From Pseudomonas sp. MWU13-2105 (lineage in GTDB: Bacteria > Pseudomonadota > Gammaproteobacteria > Pseudomonadales > Pseudomonadaceae): a stretch of 64,000 nt of DNA. Of this stretch, positions 53,605-63,368 are shown piece by piece. The DNA lies in assembly GCF_023242315.1 (NCBI RefSeq), contig NZ_JALLIY010000012.1, forward strand, positions 186,001 to 250,000, in the 5' to 3' direction. How positions within the stretch are numbered: position 1 is the first letter of the stretch; every line of letters starts with the position of its first letter. The notes under the pieces were generated by a model. It saw nothing but the letters and a program-made list of their open reading frames with translations, was not told the origin of the DNA and did not search any database. The translations under genes and the position numbers were made by a program.

Positions 53605-54003
53605 ATGACCGCCCTACCGATCCGCCAGCCCTGTCCACCCGGCGCCTGCATTTGCGAGCGGGAACAACTGCTGCAGATACCGGGCGCCGACCTGCGCATC
53701 CTGGCGCTGACCCGCCAGCAGGAAAAGGTTCTGCTCGATCGCCTGGAAAACCTCAAAAGCCTGACCGACCTCGAACACCTGCAACAGCGGATGTACGAAC
53801 AGCTGGGCCTGCGGGTATCCGTCGCCCCGGGCTTCAATGAAGTACGGACCATGCGCGGCATTGACATCCAGATCGCCGAACACCCCGGCCTGTGCCGCAA
53901 GACCCGTCAGTCGATTCCAGCGGCAATCCGCCGTGGGCTGGAGAAAAACCCGCAGATCGCCTACGCCCTGCTCAACGCCAACGACCTGTTGCGCGACGCC
54001 TGA
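53605..54003 (+). CDS. small conserved hypothetical protein
   Basis: A 132-residue soluble protein with an N-terminal cysteine motif (PCPPGACICEREQLL) and a helical middle (LTRQQEKVLLDRLENLKSLT). GGAG precedes ATG by 4 bases. It is 43 bases from ampC and convergent with the AraC gene. The spaced Cys (C-x4-C-x-C) could bind metal. I recognise no family. Confidence 0.68.
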   Translation: MTALPIRQPCPPGACICEREQLLQIPGADLRILALTRQQEKVLLDRLENLKSLTDLEHLQQRMYEQLGLRVSVAPGFNEVRTMRGIDIQIAEHPGLCRKTRQSIPAAIRRGLEKNPQIAYALLNANDLLRDA

Positions 54004-54012
54004 GACGCAGTC

Positions 54013-54945
54013 TCAGCGCAGCCGCTGGCCGCGCTTGAGCGTCTCGCTGGGCAGCTCGCCGAACAGCGCCCGATAGCTGTTGGAAAACCGCCCCAGGTGC
54101 CAGAACGACCAATTCATCGCCACCTCGGCCACCGTCTTGTCCTGGGCGTTGCGCCCGAGCAGTTCATGGCGCGCGCTATTGAGCCGACGCAGGCGCAGCC
54201 AATGGCTCGGCGTCATGCCGGTGTAAGCCTTGAAAGTATGTTGCAACTGGCGCAATGAAACCCCGGCGAACTGCGCAAGCTCCAGCAGGTTGAGGGTCTG
54301 CTCAGGGGAGTCAGCCGCCCACTCGCCGATGCGTTGCATGATCGAACGCTCCTCGGCGCGACGCTGCAACGAGCCCGGGTCCAGGCAGACACAGGCGTTG
54401 TCGAGAATGTACAGACAGTCGTCCAGCAGTTGCTGGGTGAGGTTTTCCCGACTCGGCGGATCAAAGGTCTGCGCCAGGCGGGTCAGGGTCCCGCTCAACC
54501 AGCGACTGAACAAGCCGTTCTGTTGCGAGTTGAGCGGCGCCATGAACAGCCCCTCCAGCCGCGCCACGTCCAGGCCATGCTGCTGGACGAATTCCGCACC
54601 GAACACCACCGCCACTTCCTGGTAGTTCTCGGGGGTGATCCAGATATTGCGGCTCTCGCCGTTGAGCACATACAAGGCGTTGTCACTGCGATCGAAACAG
54701 AAGGCCAGCGCCCCCGACGGCGCGCTGAAGTTCTGCTCGACCCGGGTGTTCATGCATTCCTCGTAGATCTGCACCCCTTGCAGATCCAGGTAACGAATCT
54801 GCCCGGCGAAATGCCCCGGCGACATCTGCTGGTAATGCTGTACCCAACCAGGTGTGGCGCGTATCTGCTCGGCCACGTCGGCGGTGTTGAACGCTTGGAC
54901 CCGCAAGGCGTTTGACTCTGTCATCGGCTGACCGCTCGCACTCAT
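54013..54945 (-). CDS. AraC family transcriptional regulator (EutR/polyamine-type)
   Basis: A 310-residue regulator with C-terminal HTH segments (LAQFAGVSLRQLQHTFKAYT; GRNAQDKTVAEVAMNWSFWH, then LGRFSNSYRALFGELPSETL). The N-terminal sensing domain resembles EutR-type AraC proteins (AVVFGAEFVQQHGLDVARL). It is divergent from the glutamylpolyamine synthetase gene with a 153-base gap and is the likely regulator of the polyamine cluster. Start 54945 or 54924; neither has a strong SD. Confidence 0.85.
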   Translation of the reverse strand: MSASGQPMTESNALRVQAFNTADVAEQIRATPGWVQHYQQMSPGHFAGQIRYLDLQGVQIYEECMNTRVEQNFSAPSGALAFCFDRSDNALYVLNGESRNIWITPENYQEVAVVFGAEFVQQHGLDVARLEGLFMAPLNSQQNGLFSRWLSGTLTRLAQTFDPPSRENLTQQLLDDCLYILDNACVCLDPGSLQRRAEERSIMQRIGEWAADSPEQTLNLLELAQFAGVSLRQLQHTFKAYTGMTPSHWLRLRRLNSARHELLGRNAQDKTVAEVAMNWSFWHLGRFSNSYRALFGELPSETLKRGQRLR

Positions 54946-55098
54946 TTGGTGCGTCTTGAGGCGTCATAAAGTGGATAGATGGGACCCCCATCGCTCACCC
55001 AAGATAGTCGCCAATGCGCCGCAGGGGAAGTCTCTCGCCGCTCGACCCGGATGTGGACACGGCACCCGGCGCAGAAAAAAACCAATAACGAGGTCTTT

Positions 55099-56457
55099 AT
55101 GAATGCCCCTTTCGATCAGCTGTCTTCGTGGCTGAAAGAACACAAGATTACCGAAGTAGAGTGCGTGGTCAGTGACCTGACCGGTATCGCCCGCGGCAAG
55201 ATCGCACCCACCAACAAGTTCCTGCATGAGCGAGGCATGCGCCTGCCGGAAAGTGTGCTTTTGCAAACGGTAACTGGGGACTTCGTCGACGACGATGTCT
55301 ATTACGACCTGCTCGACCCCGCCGACATCGACATGATCTGCCGACCGGACTCGTCGGCGATCTACGTGATCCCCTGGGCCATCGAGCCGACTGCCATCGT
55401 GATCCACGACACCTTCGACAAGCAGGGCAACCCGATCGAGCTGTCGCCGCGCAATGTCCTGAAGAAAGTCCTCAAGCTCTACGCCGACAAAGGCTGGCAA
55501 CCCATCGTCGCGCCGGAAATGGAGTTCTACCTGACCCAGCGCTGCGAGGACCCGGACCTGCCGCTCAAGGCCCCGCTGGGGCGTTCGGGCCGTGCGGAGA
55601 GCGGTCGGCAATCATTCTCCATCGACGCCGCCAACGAATTCGACCCGCTGTTCGAGGACGTCTACGACTGGTGCGAAGCCCAGGGCCTGGACCTCGATAC
55701 GCTGATCCATGAAGACGGCCCGGCGCAGATGGAAATCAACTTCCGCCACGGCGATGCCCTCGACCTCGCCGACCAGATCACCGTATTCAAGCGCACCCTG
55801 CGCGAAGCCGCGCTCAAGCACAACGTCACCGCGACCTTCATGGCCAAGCCGATCGCCGACGAGCCCGGCAGCGCCATGCACCTGCACCAGAGCGTGGTCG
55901 ACAGCGCCACCGGCAAGCCGATCTTCGTCGATGCGGATGGGCAGATGAGCCAGCTGTTCCTGCACCACATCGGCGGTCTGCAGAAGTACATCCCCAAGGT
56001 GCTGCCGATGTTCGCGCCCAACGTCAACTCGTTCCGCCGCTTCCTGCCGGACACCTCGGCCCCGGTCAATGTCGAGTGGGGCGAGGAAAACCGTACCGTG
56101 GGCCTGCGGGTGCCGACCTCCAGCCCCGAGGCCATGCGCGTGGAAAACCGCCTGCCCGGTGCCGATGCCAACCCTTACCTGGCGATTGCCGCGAGCCTGT
56201 TGTGCGGTTACCTGGGCATGGTCGAACAGATCGAACCGAGCGCCAAGGTCGAGGGCCGTGCCTATGAGCGCCGCAACCTGCGCCTGCCGATCACCATCGA
56301 GGACGCGCTGGCGCACATGGAGGACTGCCCGACCATCGAGCGCTACCTGGGCACCCAGTTCGTCCGTGGCTACGTGGCGGTCAAGCGCGCCGAACACGAA
56401 AACTTCAAACGCGTGATCAGTTCCTGGGAGCGCGAGTTCCTGCTGCTGAGCGTCTGA
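55099..56457 (+). CDS. puuA: gamma-glutamylpolyamine synthetase (glutamine synthetase fold)
   Basis: A 452-residue glutamine-synthetase-family ligase. It has VECVVSDLTGIARGKIAPTN near the N-terminus, the metal site PEMEFYL, and GSAMHLHQSVVDSATGKPIF with EENRTVGLRVPTSSPEAMRV later. It would glutamylate putrescine or other polyamines, the first step of their breakdown. ATG 55099 follows ACGAGG. Gene order synthetase, PotF, PuuB supports polyamine over ammonia as substrate. Pseudomonas carries several paralogues (spuI, pauA family), so the precise substrate is open. Confidence 0.88.
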   Translation: MNAPFDQLSSWLKEHKITEVECVVSDLTGIARGKIAPTNKFLHERGMRLPESVLLQTVTGDFVDDDVYYDLLDPADIDMICRPDSSAIYVIPWAIEPTAIVIHDTFDKQGNPIELSPRNVLKKVLKLYADKGWQPIVAPEMEFYLTQRCEDPDLPLKAPLGRSGRAESGRQSFSIDAANEFDPLFEDVYDWCEAQGLDLDTLIHEDGPAQMEINFRHGDALDLADQITVFKRTLREAALKHNVTATFMAKPIADEPGSAMHLHQSVVDSATGKPIFVDADGQMSQLFLHHIGGLQKYIPKVLPMFAPNVNSFRRFLPDTSAPVNVEWGEENRTVGLRVPTSSPEAMRVENRLPGADANPYLAIAASLLCGYLGMVEQIEPSAKVEGRAYERRNLRLPITIEDALAHMEDCPTIERYLGTQFVRGYVAVKRAEHENFKRVISSWEREFLLLSV

Positions 56458-56503
56458 TTCCAACCCTTTGCCCAGACCGAAAAACAACCCCAAGAGGTGT
56501 CGA

Positions 56504-57592
56504 ATGCGTCTATTGAAATCCGTCGTTCCGCTAGCACTGGCCTTGCTGTTCAGTGCCACCGCACAAGCCGAACCGACCGTCAGCGTCTACAACTGGACCG
56601 ACTATATCGGTGATACCACCCTCGCCGACTTCCAGGGCAAGACTGGTATCAAGGTGATCTACGACGTCTTCGACTCCAACGAAACCCTGGAAGGCAAGTT
56701 GCTGGCCGGCCGCACCGGCTACGACGTGGTGGTGCCTTCCAACCATTTTCTCGGCCGCCAGGTGAAAGCCGGGGCCTTCCTGAAACTGGATCGTTCGCAG
56801 CTACCGAACTGGAAGAACCTCGATCCCAAGCTGCTCAAGCTGCTGGAGAAAAACGACCCGGGCAATGAACACTCGGTACCCTACCTGTGGGGCACCAACG
56901 GCATCGGCTACAACGTCGACAAGGTCAAGCAGGTGCTGGGCATCGACCATATCGACTCCTGGGCGGTGCTGTTCGAGCCGGAGAACCTGAAGAAGCTCAC
57001 CCAGTGCGGCGTTTCGTTCATGGACTCGGCCGACGAAGTGTTCCCGGCGATGCTCAACTACATGGGCATGGACCCGCGCAGTTCGAAACCCGACGACTAC
57101 AAGAAGGCTGAAGCCAAGCTGCTGACCCTGCGCCCCTATATCACCTACTTCCACTCTTCCAAATACATCTCGGACCTGGCCAACGGCGATATCTGCATTG
57201 CCTTCGGTTACTCGGGCGATGTGTTCCAGGCCGCGAACCGGGCCAAGGAAGCGAAGAACGGGGTGAACATCGCCTACTCGATTCCCAAGGAAGGCAGCAA
57301 CCTGTGGTTCGACCTGCTGGCGATCCCCGCGGATGCAACCAATGTGAAAGAGGCCCATGCCTTCATCAACTACCTGCTGGACCCGCAAGTGATTGCCAAG
57401 GTCAGCGCCACCGTCGGCTATGCCAACCCCAACCCGGCGGCCAAGCAGTACATGGACGAGGCGCTGGTGCACAACCCCGAGGTCTATCCGTCCCAGGAAG
57501 TCCTCGATAAGCTCTACATCTCCACCACACCGACACCTGAGATCATGCGCCTGATGACCCGCTCCTGGAGCAAAGTGAAGTCCAACAAATGA
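56504..57592 (+). CDS. potF: polyamine ABC transporter substrate-binding protein
   Basis: A 362-residue periplasmic binding protein of the PotD/PotF/SpuD family. Signal peptide ends ATAQAEP; the mature protein begins VSVYNWTDYIGDTTLADFQG, the family hallmark. Later SVPYLWGTNGIGYNVDKVKQ and CIAFGYSGDVFQAANRAKEA line the polyamine site. AGAGG precedes ATG. It lies between the glutamylpolyamine synthetase and PuuB-like genes. No permease or ATPase genes adjoin, so it must share a transporter from elsewhere or serve as a sensor. Confidence 0.93.
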   Translation: MRLLKSVVPLALALLFSATAQAEPTVSVYNWTDYIGDTTLADFQGKTGIKVIYDVFDSNETLEGKLLAGRTGYDVVVPSNHFLGRQVKAGAFLKLDRSQLPNWKNLDPKLLKLLEKNDPGNEHSVPYLWGTNGIGYNVDKVKQVLGIDHIDSWAVLFEPENLKKLTQCGVSFMDSADEVFPAMLNYMGMDPRSSKPDDYKKAEAKLLTLRPYITYFHSSKYISDLANGDICIAFGYSGDVFQAANRAKEAKNGVNIAYSIPKEGSNLWFDLLAIPADATNVKEAHAFINYLLDPQVIAKVSATVGYANPNPAAKQYMDEALVHNPEVYPSQEVLDKLYISTTPTPEIMRLMTRSWSKVKSNK

Positions 57593-58890
57593 GTCGAGCC
57601 CGCCCAATGGAACATGCTCGCTCCTATTACGCGGCGACCGCCGGTTCGATGCCGGATCATCCCCGGCTCGAATCCCAGGTGAGTGCTGATGTGTGTGTGA
57701 TCGGCGGCGGTTTTACCGGCATCAACACCGCCATCGAGCTGGCGCAGCGCGGGCTCTCGGTGGTGCTGCTGGAAGGCCGGCGGATCGGCTGGGGCGCCAG
57801 CGGGCGCAATGGCGGACAGTTGATTCGGGGCATCGGCCATGATGTCAGCGGCTTCGCCAAGTATGTCGGCAGCGAAGGCGTGCGTTATCTGGAGCGGGCC
57901 GGTATCGAGTCGGTCGAGGTGGTGGCCGAGCGCATCCGCGAGCACGCCATCGACTGCGACCTGCGCTGGGGCTTCTGCGAACTGGCCAACACCCCGGCAC
58001 AGTTCGCCGCGTTCCGCGCCGAGCAGGAGCATCTGGCGGAATTGGGTTATGCCCATGAAACGCGGATTGTCGCGCCCGGGGAGATGGCCCAGGTGGTGGC
58101 CAGCACGGCGTATGCCGGCGGCCTGATCGACAGGGGCTCGGGGCATTTGCACCCGCTCAACCTGGTGCTCGGTGAAGCCCGGGCGGCGCAGGCGCTGGGG
58201 GTACGGATCTTCGAGCAGAGTCCGGTGCTGGAGCTGATCCATGGCAGTACCGTGGAGGTGCGTTGTGCCAGCGGCAGCGTGCGCGCCAACAGCCTGGTGC
58301 TGGCCTGCAATGCACACCTGGAAGATCTGGAACCACGCCTGAGCGGCAAGGTGCTGCCCGCCGGCAGCTACATCATCGCTACCGAACCGCTGGCACCCGA
58401 GATGGCCGCCGAGTTGATTCCGCAGAACCTGTCGCTGTGCGACCAGAAAGTCGGCTTGGATTACTACCGTCTTTCTGCCGACAAACGCCTGTTGTTCGGC
58501 GGTGCCTGTCACTATTCCGGGCGTGATCCGGCGGATATCGGCGCCTATATGCGGCCGAAGATGCTCAAGGTGCTGCCGCAGCTGGCCGACGTGCGTATCG
58601 ACTATCAATGGGGCGGCATGATCGGCATCACCGCCAACCGTTTCCCCCAGGTCGGGCGCCTGCAAGCGCATCCGAATGTGTTCTATGCCCAGGGTTATTC
58701 GGGGCATGGTGTCAACGTGACCCACTGGACCGCGCGGTTGTTGGCCGAGGCGATCCATGCCGGACAGAGCAAGGGCATGGATATCTTCAGCGCGGTGCCG
58801 CACATGACCTTCCCGGGAGGCAAGGCCCTGCGCTCGCCGCTGCTGGCGCTGGGGATGTTGTGGCATCGGTTGCGCGAAGCGCTGGGTTAA
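57589..58890 (+). CDS. puuB: gamma-glutamylputrescine oxidoreductase-like FAD enzyme
   Basis: A 433-residue DAO-family oxidase. FAD dinucleotide motif VCVIGGGFTGINTAIELAQR, then RRIGWGASGRNGGQLIRGIG, LDYYRLSADKRLLFGGACHY and YAQGYSGHGVNVTHWTARLL; all match E. coli PuuB closely. It oxidises the glutamylated polyamine to the aldehyde. The ATG overlaps the potF stop (ATGA), showing coupling; MEHARSYYAA at 57607 is an alternative start. A perfect REP-like hairpin at 58941 ends the cluster. Confidence 0.9.
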   Translation: MSRARPMEHARSYYAATAGSMPDHPRLESQVSADVCVIGGGFTGINTAIELAQRGLSVVLLEGRRIGWGASGRNGGQLIRGIGHDVSGFAKYVGSEGVRYLERAGIESVEVVAERIREHAIDCDLRWGFCELANTPAQFAAFRAEQEHLAELGYAHETRIVAPGEMAQVVASTAYAGGLIDRGSGHLHPLNLVLGEARAAQALGVRIFEQSPVLELIHGSTVEVRCASGSVRANSLVLACNAHLEDLEPRLSGKVLPAGSYIIATEPLAPEMAAELIPQNLSLCDQKVGLDYYRLSADKRLLFGGACHYSGRDPADIGAYMRPKMLKVLPQLADVRIDYQWGGMIGITANRFPQVGRLQAHPNVFYAQGYSGHGVNVTHWTARLLAEAIHAGQSKGMDIFSAVPHMTFPGGKALRSPLLALGMLWHRLREALG

Positions 58891-58940
58891 GCCGACGCCA
58901 GGTTTTGGCCATGCCGCTGACTTTGTGCTGGAACATCCAC

Positions 58941-58976
58941 CCCCTGTAGGAGCCGGCTTGCCGGCTCCTACAGGGG
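58941..58976. repeat. perfect 16-base REP-like hairpin
   Basis: CCCCTGTAGGAGCCGG (58941-58956) and its exact complement (58961-58976) around CTTG. It lies between convergent puuB and ridA and probably works as a transcription end for both. Confidence 0.88.
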
Positions 58977-58996
58977 CGCGCGTTGCGCCTGATGAC

Positions 58997-59350
58997 TCAG
59001 GCCTTGGCCGCGATGACCATGATTTCCACCAACACTTCGGGCCGCGCCAGGTTGGCTTCGACCGTGGCCCGGGCCGGGGCGCCGCCCTCCGGCAACCAGG
59101 CATCCCAGACCGCGTTCATCGCCGCGAAGTCGCGGTCGATATGCTTGAGCCAGATCTGCGCGCTCAACAGCCGGGTCTTGTCACTACCGGCCAGGGCCAG
59201 CAGCCCGTCGATCTTCTCCAGCACCTGAAGGGTCTGGGACTCGATATCGCCTTGCAGATCGCCCGGCACCTGGCCGGCGAGGTACAGCACATCAGCATGA
59301 CTGACCACGCCGGACATCCGCGCATTGCTCTGGAAACGTTGAATCGTCAT
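58997..59350 (-). CDS. RidA family protein
   Basis: A 117-residue enamine/imine deaminase-fold protein. It has VLYLAGQVPGDLQGDIESQT and the C-terminal PARATVEANLARPEVLVEI with the conserved Arg and Glu of active members. RidA proteins remove reactive imines made by amino-acid oxidases, which fits the dehydrogenase encoded 23 bases upstream on the same strand. Confidence 0.9.
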   Translation of the reverse strand: MTIQRFQSNARMSGVVSHADVLYLAGQVPGDLQGDIESQTLQVLEKIDGLLALAGSDKTRLLSAQIWLKHIDRDFAAMNAVWDAWLPEGGAPARATVEANLARPEVLVEIMVIAAKA

Positions 59351-59373
59351 CGGTCTTTCTCCTTGGATAAATA

Positions 59374-60603
59374 TCAGCCGGCCGCGTGCTCGACCAACCG
59401 CACCAGGCGCTGCGCACTGCCAAAGGCCAGGGTCATGCCCAGCGCGCCATGCCCGGTGTTGAGGTACAGGTTACTGCCTGCGAGGCGTTCAAGCACAGGC
59501 CTGCCGGTGGGCGTCGCCGGCCGCCAACCGCTCCAGGGCTGACAATCGGCGGTGTTCCAGCCGCCGCCGAACAGCGCCTCGGTCGAGGCTTGCAGTTGCT
59601 CGATCCGCGCCGCCGGAATCGACGCGTCCATCCCGCACAACTCCACCATCCCGGCCACCCGCAGGCGGTCGCCGATGCGGGCGAACACGGTCTTGCGGCG
59701 CATATCGGTGATGCTCACCGTCGGCGCCCGGGTGTGCCCGGTAATCGGCAAGGTAATGCTGTAGCCCTTGAGCGGATAGACCGGCAAACGGCTACCCAGT
59801 TGCGCCAGCAAGCCGGTGCTGTGGGCACCCGCGGCCAGGACCACCGCCTCGCTGTGCAGCACTTCGGCCCCGTCGCGGACATGCTTCAGGTTCAGCGCAG
59901 TGATCCGTTCACCACGGCGCTGGAACCCCTCGACCTTACGCTCGAACAACAGCTGCACGCCCTCCCCGGCCAGGATCCGGGCCATTTCTCGACAGAGCTT
60001 GAGACCGTCCACCGCGCATTCGCTGTCGGTGTGAATCGCACCATGAAACGCCGACTGATAGCCGGCCAGCGCCGGCTCTATCGCCACCGCCTCACTGGCA
60101 CCGAGCACTTGTTGTCGCGAGCCCAGGCCGGCCTGCAAGCGCACCTGGCGCTGGGCCTTGTCCAGCCCTTCGGCATCCGGGTACAGCACCAGCTTGCCGG
60201 TGCGGGTGAAATCGCAGTCCAGCGGCTGCTCGTGCATGAACCCATCGAGGGCCTGGCGGCTCTCGGTTGCCAACGCCAGCAACTCCACCGTGGTCTGGCG
60301 TGACACCGAAGTCCGACAGGCCGCCAGGAACTCCATGCACCAGCGCCATTGCTCCGGGCTCCATTGCGGAGTGAAGCGCAACGGCCCGTTACGATCCAGC
60401 AACAGTTTCGGGATTCCCGGCAACAGCGACGGATCGGCCAGAGGTTGCACATAGCTGTAGCTCAACTGCGCACCGTTGCCGCCCACCGCGCCCATGCCGG
60501 GGCCCGACGCCTGGTCGACCACCGTGACGCGATGCCCGGCCCGGTGCAGGAACCAGGCACTGCTCAGGCCGACGATACCGGCGCCCACCACGCAAATCTC
60601 CAT
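59374..60603 (-). CDS. D-amino-acid dehydrogenase-like FAD oxidoreductase
   Basis: A 409-residue DadA-type flavoprotein: FAD motif MEICVVGAGIVGLSSAWFLH, GGNGAQLSYSYVQPLADPSL, and C-terminal LYLNTGHGALGMTLAFGSAQ. It would oxidise a D-amino acid or secondary amine to an imine. RidA follows it and an amidase gene abuts upstream with a one-base overlap, suggesting a pathway that frees and then oxidises an amino acid. The chromosomal dadAX pair is expected elsewhere, so this is a paralogue. Confidence 0.88.
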   Translation of the reverse strand: MEICVVGAGIVGLSSAWFLHRAGHRVTVVDQASGPGMGAVGGNGAQLSYSYVQPLADPSLLPGIPKLLLDRNGPLRFTPQWSPEQWRWCMEFLAACRTSVSRQTTVELLALATESRQALDGFMHEQPLDCDFTRTGKLVLYPDAEGLDKAQRQVRLQAGLGSRQQVLGASEAVAIEPALAGYQSAFHGAIHTDSECAVDGLKLCREMARILAGEGVQLLFERKVEGFQRRGERITALNLKHVRDGAEVLHSEAVVLAAGAHSTGLLAQLGSRLPVYPLKGYSITLPITGHTRAPTVSITDMRRKTVFARIGDRLRVAGMVELCGMDASIPAARIEQLQASTEALFGGGWNTADCQPWSGWRPATPTGRPVLERLAGSNLYLNTGHGALGMTLAFGSAQRLVRLVEHAAG

Positions 60604-62027
60604 TACACCGCCTCCTTGTCCAGGGCCCAGCCGCTCGGGCTCAACCGGTGCCAGTCGGTCCGCTGTTGATAGGCATGGCCGATGCGCAGGATCAGCGGCT
60701 CGGCGAAGGCCCGACCGACAATCTGCATCGACACCGGCATGCCCTGACCGTCAAAACCCACCGGCAACGCCACCGAACACAGGTTGAGCAGATTGGCGAA
60801 ACGCCCCAGCAGGGCCAGCGGCGTGCCGTACTCATCAACTTGCTCCACGGGCACGCTGCCGACGGCATTGGTCGGGAACACACAGGCATCGACATTCAGC
60901 ATCGCCTCCTGCATGGCCTTGCGCGCGGCGCGGCGTTGGTTGTGCAGGTCGATATAGGCCGCCGAATCGATGGCCTTGCCGCTCAATACCCGGCGCTGGA
61001 CGTGAGGATCGAAACGCAGGTCGCGCTGTTCAAACAGGGCCCCCAGGCTGGCATAACCTTCGGCACTCATCAGCCCGCCGGCCACCCGCATGCACAACTC
61101 CAGCGAGCGCGGCAGTGGTTGCTCCACCAGTTGCATGCCCAACGCGGCCAGTTGCTCCAGCCCTTGATCGTAGGCCGCCAGGATATCGCTCGCAATGGCG
61201 GCGCGTTCGGCCTGGGGCAAGACCCAGATTCTGAGCCCGGCCACCGGTTGGTTGAGTCCAGTCGCGGCACTGAACACTGGCGCCTGCGCCGAGACCGGGT
61301 CCAGCGGATCGGGGCCGAGCAAGGCATCGAGCATCCAGGCCGCATCCTCGACGGTATGGGTGATCGGCCCGACCGAGTCCAGCGACGGACAGAGTTCGAT
61401 CAAACCGTGACGACTGATCAGCCCACGGGTGGTCTTCAAGCCCACCAGGCCGCACATGCCGGCGGGAATCCGCACCGAGCCACCGGTATCGGTGCCCAGG
61501 GCGGCACTGGCCAGGCCGCTGGCCACCGCCACCGCCGAACCGCTGCTGGAACCGCCCGGCGCCCGATGGACTTCGCGGTCCCAGGGATTCCAGGGCGTGC
61601 CCATCACCGCATTGGTGCCCCAGCCACCGAAGGCGAACTCCACCGTGTGGGTCTTGCCCAGGATAATTGCGCCGGCTCGCTCCAGGCGCTGCACGGCGGT
61701 TGCCGTGAGGCGCGAGATGCGCGGAGGCTGCGCCAGCGAGCCGCCGGTGATGGCCTGCCCGGCGATTTCAAACAGGTCCTTGATGGCCATTGGAATGCCA
61801 TGTAACGGCCCGAGGTCGACTCCGGCGGTCCGCTGCTGGTCGGCCGCGATGGCCGCGCCCAGCGCACGTCGGGTATAGGCCTCGACATAGGCATTGAGCT
61901 GGCCGTTGAAACGCTCGATACGCGCCAGTTGGCCGCGTACCAGCGCCTCGCTGGTCAGGCGACCACTGCGCAGCGCCTGCTGCAACTGGCCGATACTGTG
62001 GAAAGTGCTGTGGTCCAGGGAATTCAT
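60603..62027 (-). CDS. amidase (amidase signature family)
   Basis: A 474-residue hydrolase with the Ser-cisSer-Lys triad of amidase-signature enzymes: Lys in GIPMAIKDLFEI, Ser pair in APGGSSSGSAVAVASGLASA, and TDTGGSVRIPAGMCGLVGLK. Related to GatA and AtzF-type enzymes. It lies in the middle of the minus-strand operon between the permease genes and the dehydrogenase gene (overlap of one base). Likely to cleave an imported amide; substrate unknown. Confidence 0.9.
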   Translation of the reverse strand: MNSLDHSTFHSIGQLQQALRSGRLTSEALVRGQLARIERFNGQLNAYVEAYTRRALGAAIAADQQRTAGVDLGPLHGIPMAIKDLFEIAGQAITGGSLAQPPRISRLTATAVQRLERAGAIILGKTHTVEFAFGGWGTNAVMGTPWNPWDREVHRAPGGSSSGSAVAVASGLASAALGTDTGGSVRIPAGMCGLVGLKTTRGLISRHGLIELCPSLDSVGPITHTVEDAAWMLDALLGPDPLDPVSAQAPVFSAATGLNQPVAGLRIWVLPQAERAAIASDILAAYDQGLEQLAALGMQLVEQPLPRSLELCMRVAGGLMSAEGYASLGALFEQRDLRFDPHVQRRVLSGKAIDSAAYIDLHNQRRAARKAMQEAMLNVDACVFPTNAVGSVPVEQVDEYGTPLALLGRFANLLNLCSVALPVGFDGQGMPVSMQIVGRAFAEPLILRIGHAYQQRTDWHRLSPSGWALDKEAV

Positions 62028-62031
62028 CCAG

Positions 62032-62715
62032 TCAACCTCTCAGGCTTTTGCGGCCGCGGGAAAAGCGCTTCTCAAGCACCCGTGACAGCAAGGAAAGCGG
62101 GAACGCGATCACGAAATAGAACAGGCCGACCAACAGGAAGATGTGCATCGGCAGAAAGCTCTCCGAGGCAATCGCCCGGGCAGCCAGCATCAGCTCATCG
62201 GTGGCGATCAGGGCGCACAGCGAGCTGTCCTTGAGGATCGACACATAGGCGTTGAGCAACGGCGGCAACATCCCGCGGATCGCCTGGGGCAGGATCACCG
62301 CAGTGAATGCCTGGAACGGTGTCAGGCCGACGGCAATCGCCGACTCACGCTGGCCCCGGTGCAAGGCATCCAGGCCGCCGCGCAGGATTTCGGCGATATA
62401 GGCACTGCCCTGCAAGCCCAACCCGAGGATGCCGGCCTCGAAACCGGACAAGGTCAGGCCCAGGCTCGGCAGGGAGAAATACAGCGCCAGCAGCAAGGCC
62501 AATAAAGGCAGCGCACGCATGCCCTGGATGAAATACAGCGCCGAGCGCCGCAACCAGGCAAACGGGCTGCGCAGGGCCCAGGTCAGCAGGCTGCCGAGCA
62601 GTGCCGCCAGGGCGAAACCACCCAGCGACAGCTTTGCAGTGACCACGCCGCCTTGCAGCAGGCGCGCGGTCCAGTCGCTCCAGTACTCGGGGTATTGCGC
62701 AAAGAAACTGATCAT
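62032..62715 (-). CDS. polar amino acid ABC transporter permease
   Basis: A 227-residue HisM/HisQ-type permease with five or so helices. The EAA loop is LDALHRGQRESAIAVGLTPF. ATG 62715 has GGGGGAG six bases upstream and overlaps the stop of the next upstream permease gene by 4 bases (ATGA). It pairs with that permease and the ATPase at the window end. Confidence 0.92.
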   Translation of the reverse strand: MISFFAQYPEYWSDWTARLLQGGVVTAKLSLGGFALAALLGSLLTWALRSPFAWLRRSALYFIQGMRALPLLALLLALYFSLPSLGLTLSGFEAGILGLGLQGSAYIAEILRGGLDALHRGQRESAIAVGLTPFQAFTAVILPQAIRGMLPPLLNAYVSILKDSSLCALIATDELMLAARAIASESFLPMHIFLLVGLFYFVIAFPLSLLSRVLEKRFSRGRKSLRG

Positions 62716-63368
62716 CGTGCGCTCCCCCAATGTCGTTCAAGGCGGATAAAACCCAGGCCGATGGGCAGGATCATCGCGGCGTAGATGCACATCACCGCGA
62801 AGTAGATCAGCGAGGTCTGGAAGGTCGAGGTCACCAGGTTGCGCGCCAGGAACATGATTTCCGGCACGGCGATGGCCGAGGCAATGGAGGTGTCCTTGAT
62901 CAGCTGCGTGACGTAGTTGGCGAACGCCGGCAACGAACGGCGCAACGACTGCGGCAAGAGGATGTTGGCCAGTATCTGCGCACGGGTCAGCCCGACGGCC
63001 AGGCCGGCCTCGTATTGCCCGACATGCAGCGACTGCAGGCCGGCGCGAAAGATGTCGCAGAGCACGGCACTGCCCACCAGGCTCAAGCCGACGATGGCCG
63101 CCAACCACGCGGGCAGGTTGATCCCCAGGTACGACAGGCCGAAGTAGATCAGGAACAAATGCGCCAGGGCCGGCACGTTGCGCATCCATTCGATAAAACA
63201 GGCAATGCCCGCCTGCACCAGCCGCGAACGGCTGAAGGTCAGCCACACCGCCAGTGCCAGGCCGCCGATACTGGCCAGCACCAGGGTGCACAGGGCGATT
63301 TCCAGTGCCGTCAGGGCACCGCTCAACAGCAGGGGCAACAAGCCGAAAAAGGTCTGGAGGTTGCTCAT
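62712..63368 (-). CDS. polar amino acid ABC transporter permease
   Basis: A 218-residue HisM/HisQ-type permease. EAA loop: LQSLHVGQYEAGLAVGLTRA, then LPQSLRRSLPAFANYVTQLI. It abuts the ATPase gene (stop at 63369) and overlaps the second permease gene. The two permeases form the membrane dimer of one importer. Confidence 0.92.
   Translation of the reverse strand: MSNLQTFFGLLPLLLSGALTALEIALCTLVLASIGGLALAVWLTFSRSRLVQAGIACFIEWMRNVPALAHLFLIYFGLSYLGINLPAWLAAIVGLSLVGSAVLCDIFRAGLQSLHVGQYEAGLAVGLTRAQILANILLPQSLRRSLPAFANYVTQLIKDTSIASAIAVPEIMFLARNLVTSTFQTSLIYFAVMCIYAAMILPIGLGFIRLERHWGSAR

Noticed and set aside
58941..58976. Attachment site or transposon end
   Set aside because: The sequence is a GGAGC-type REP hairpin of the kind found elsewhere in the window, with no integrase or transposase gene.
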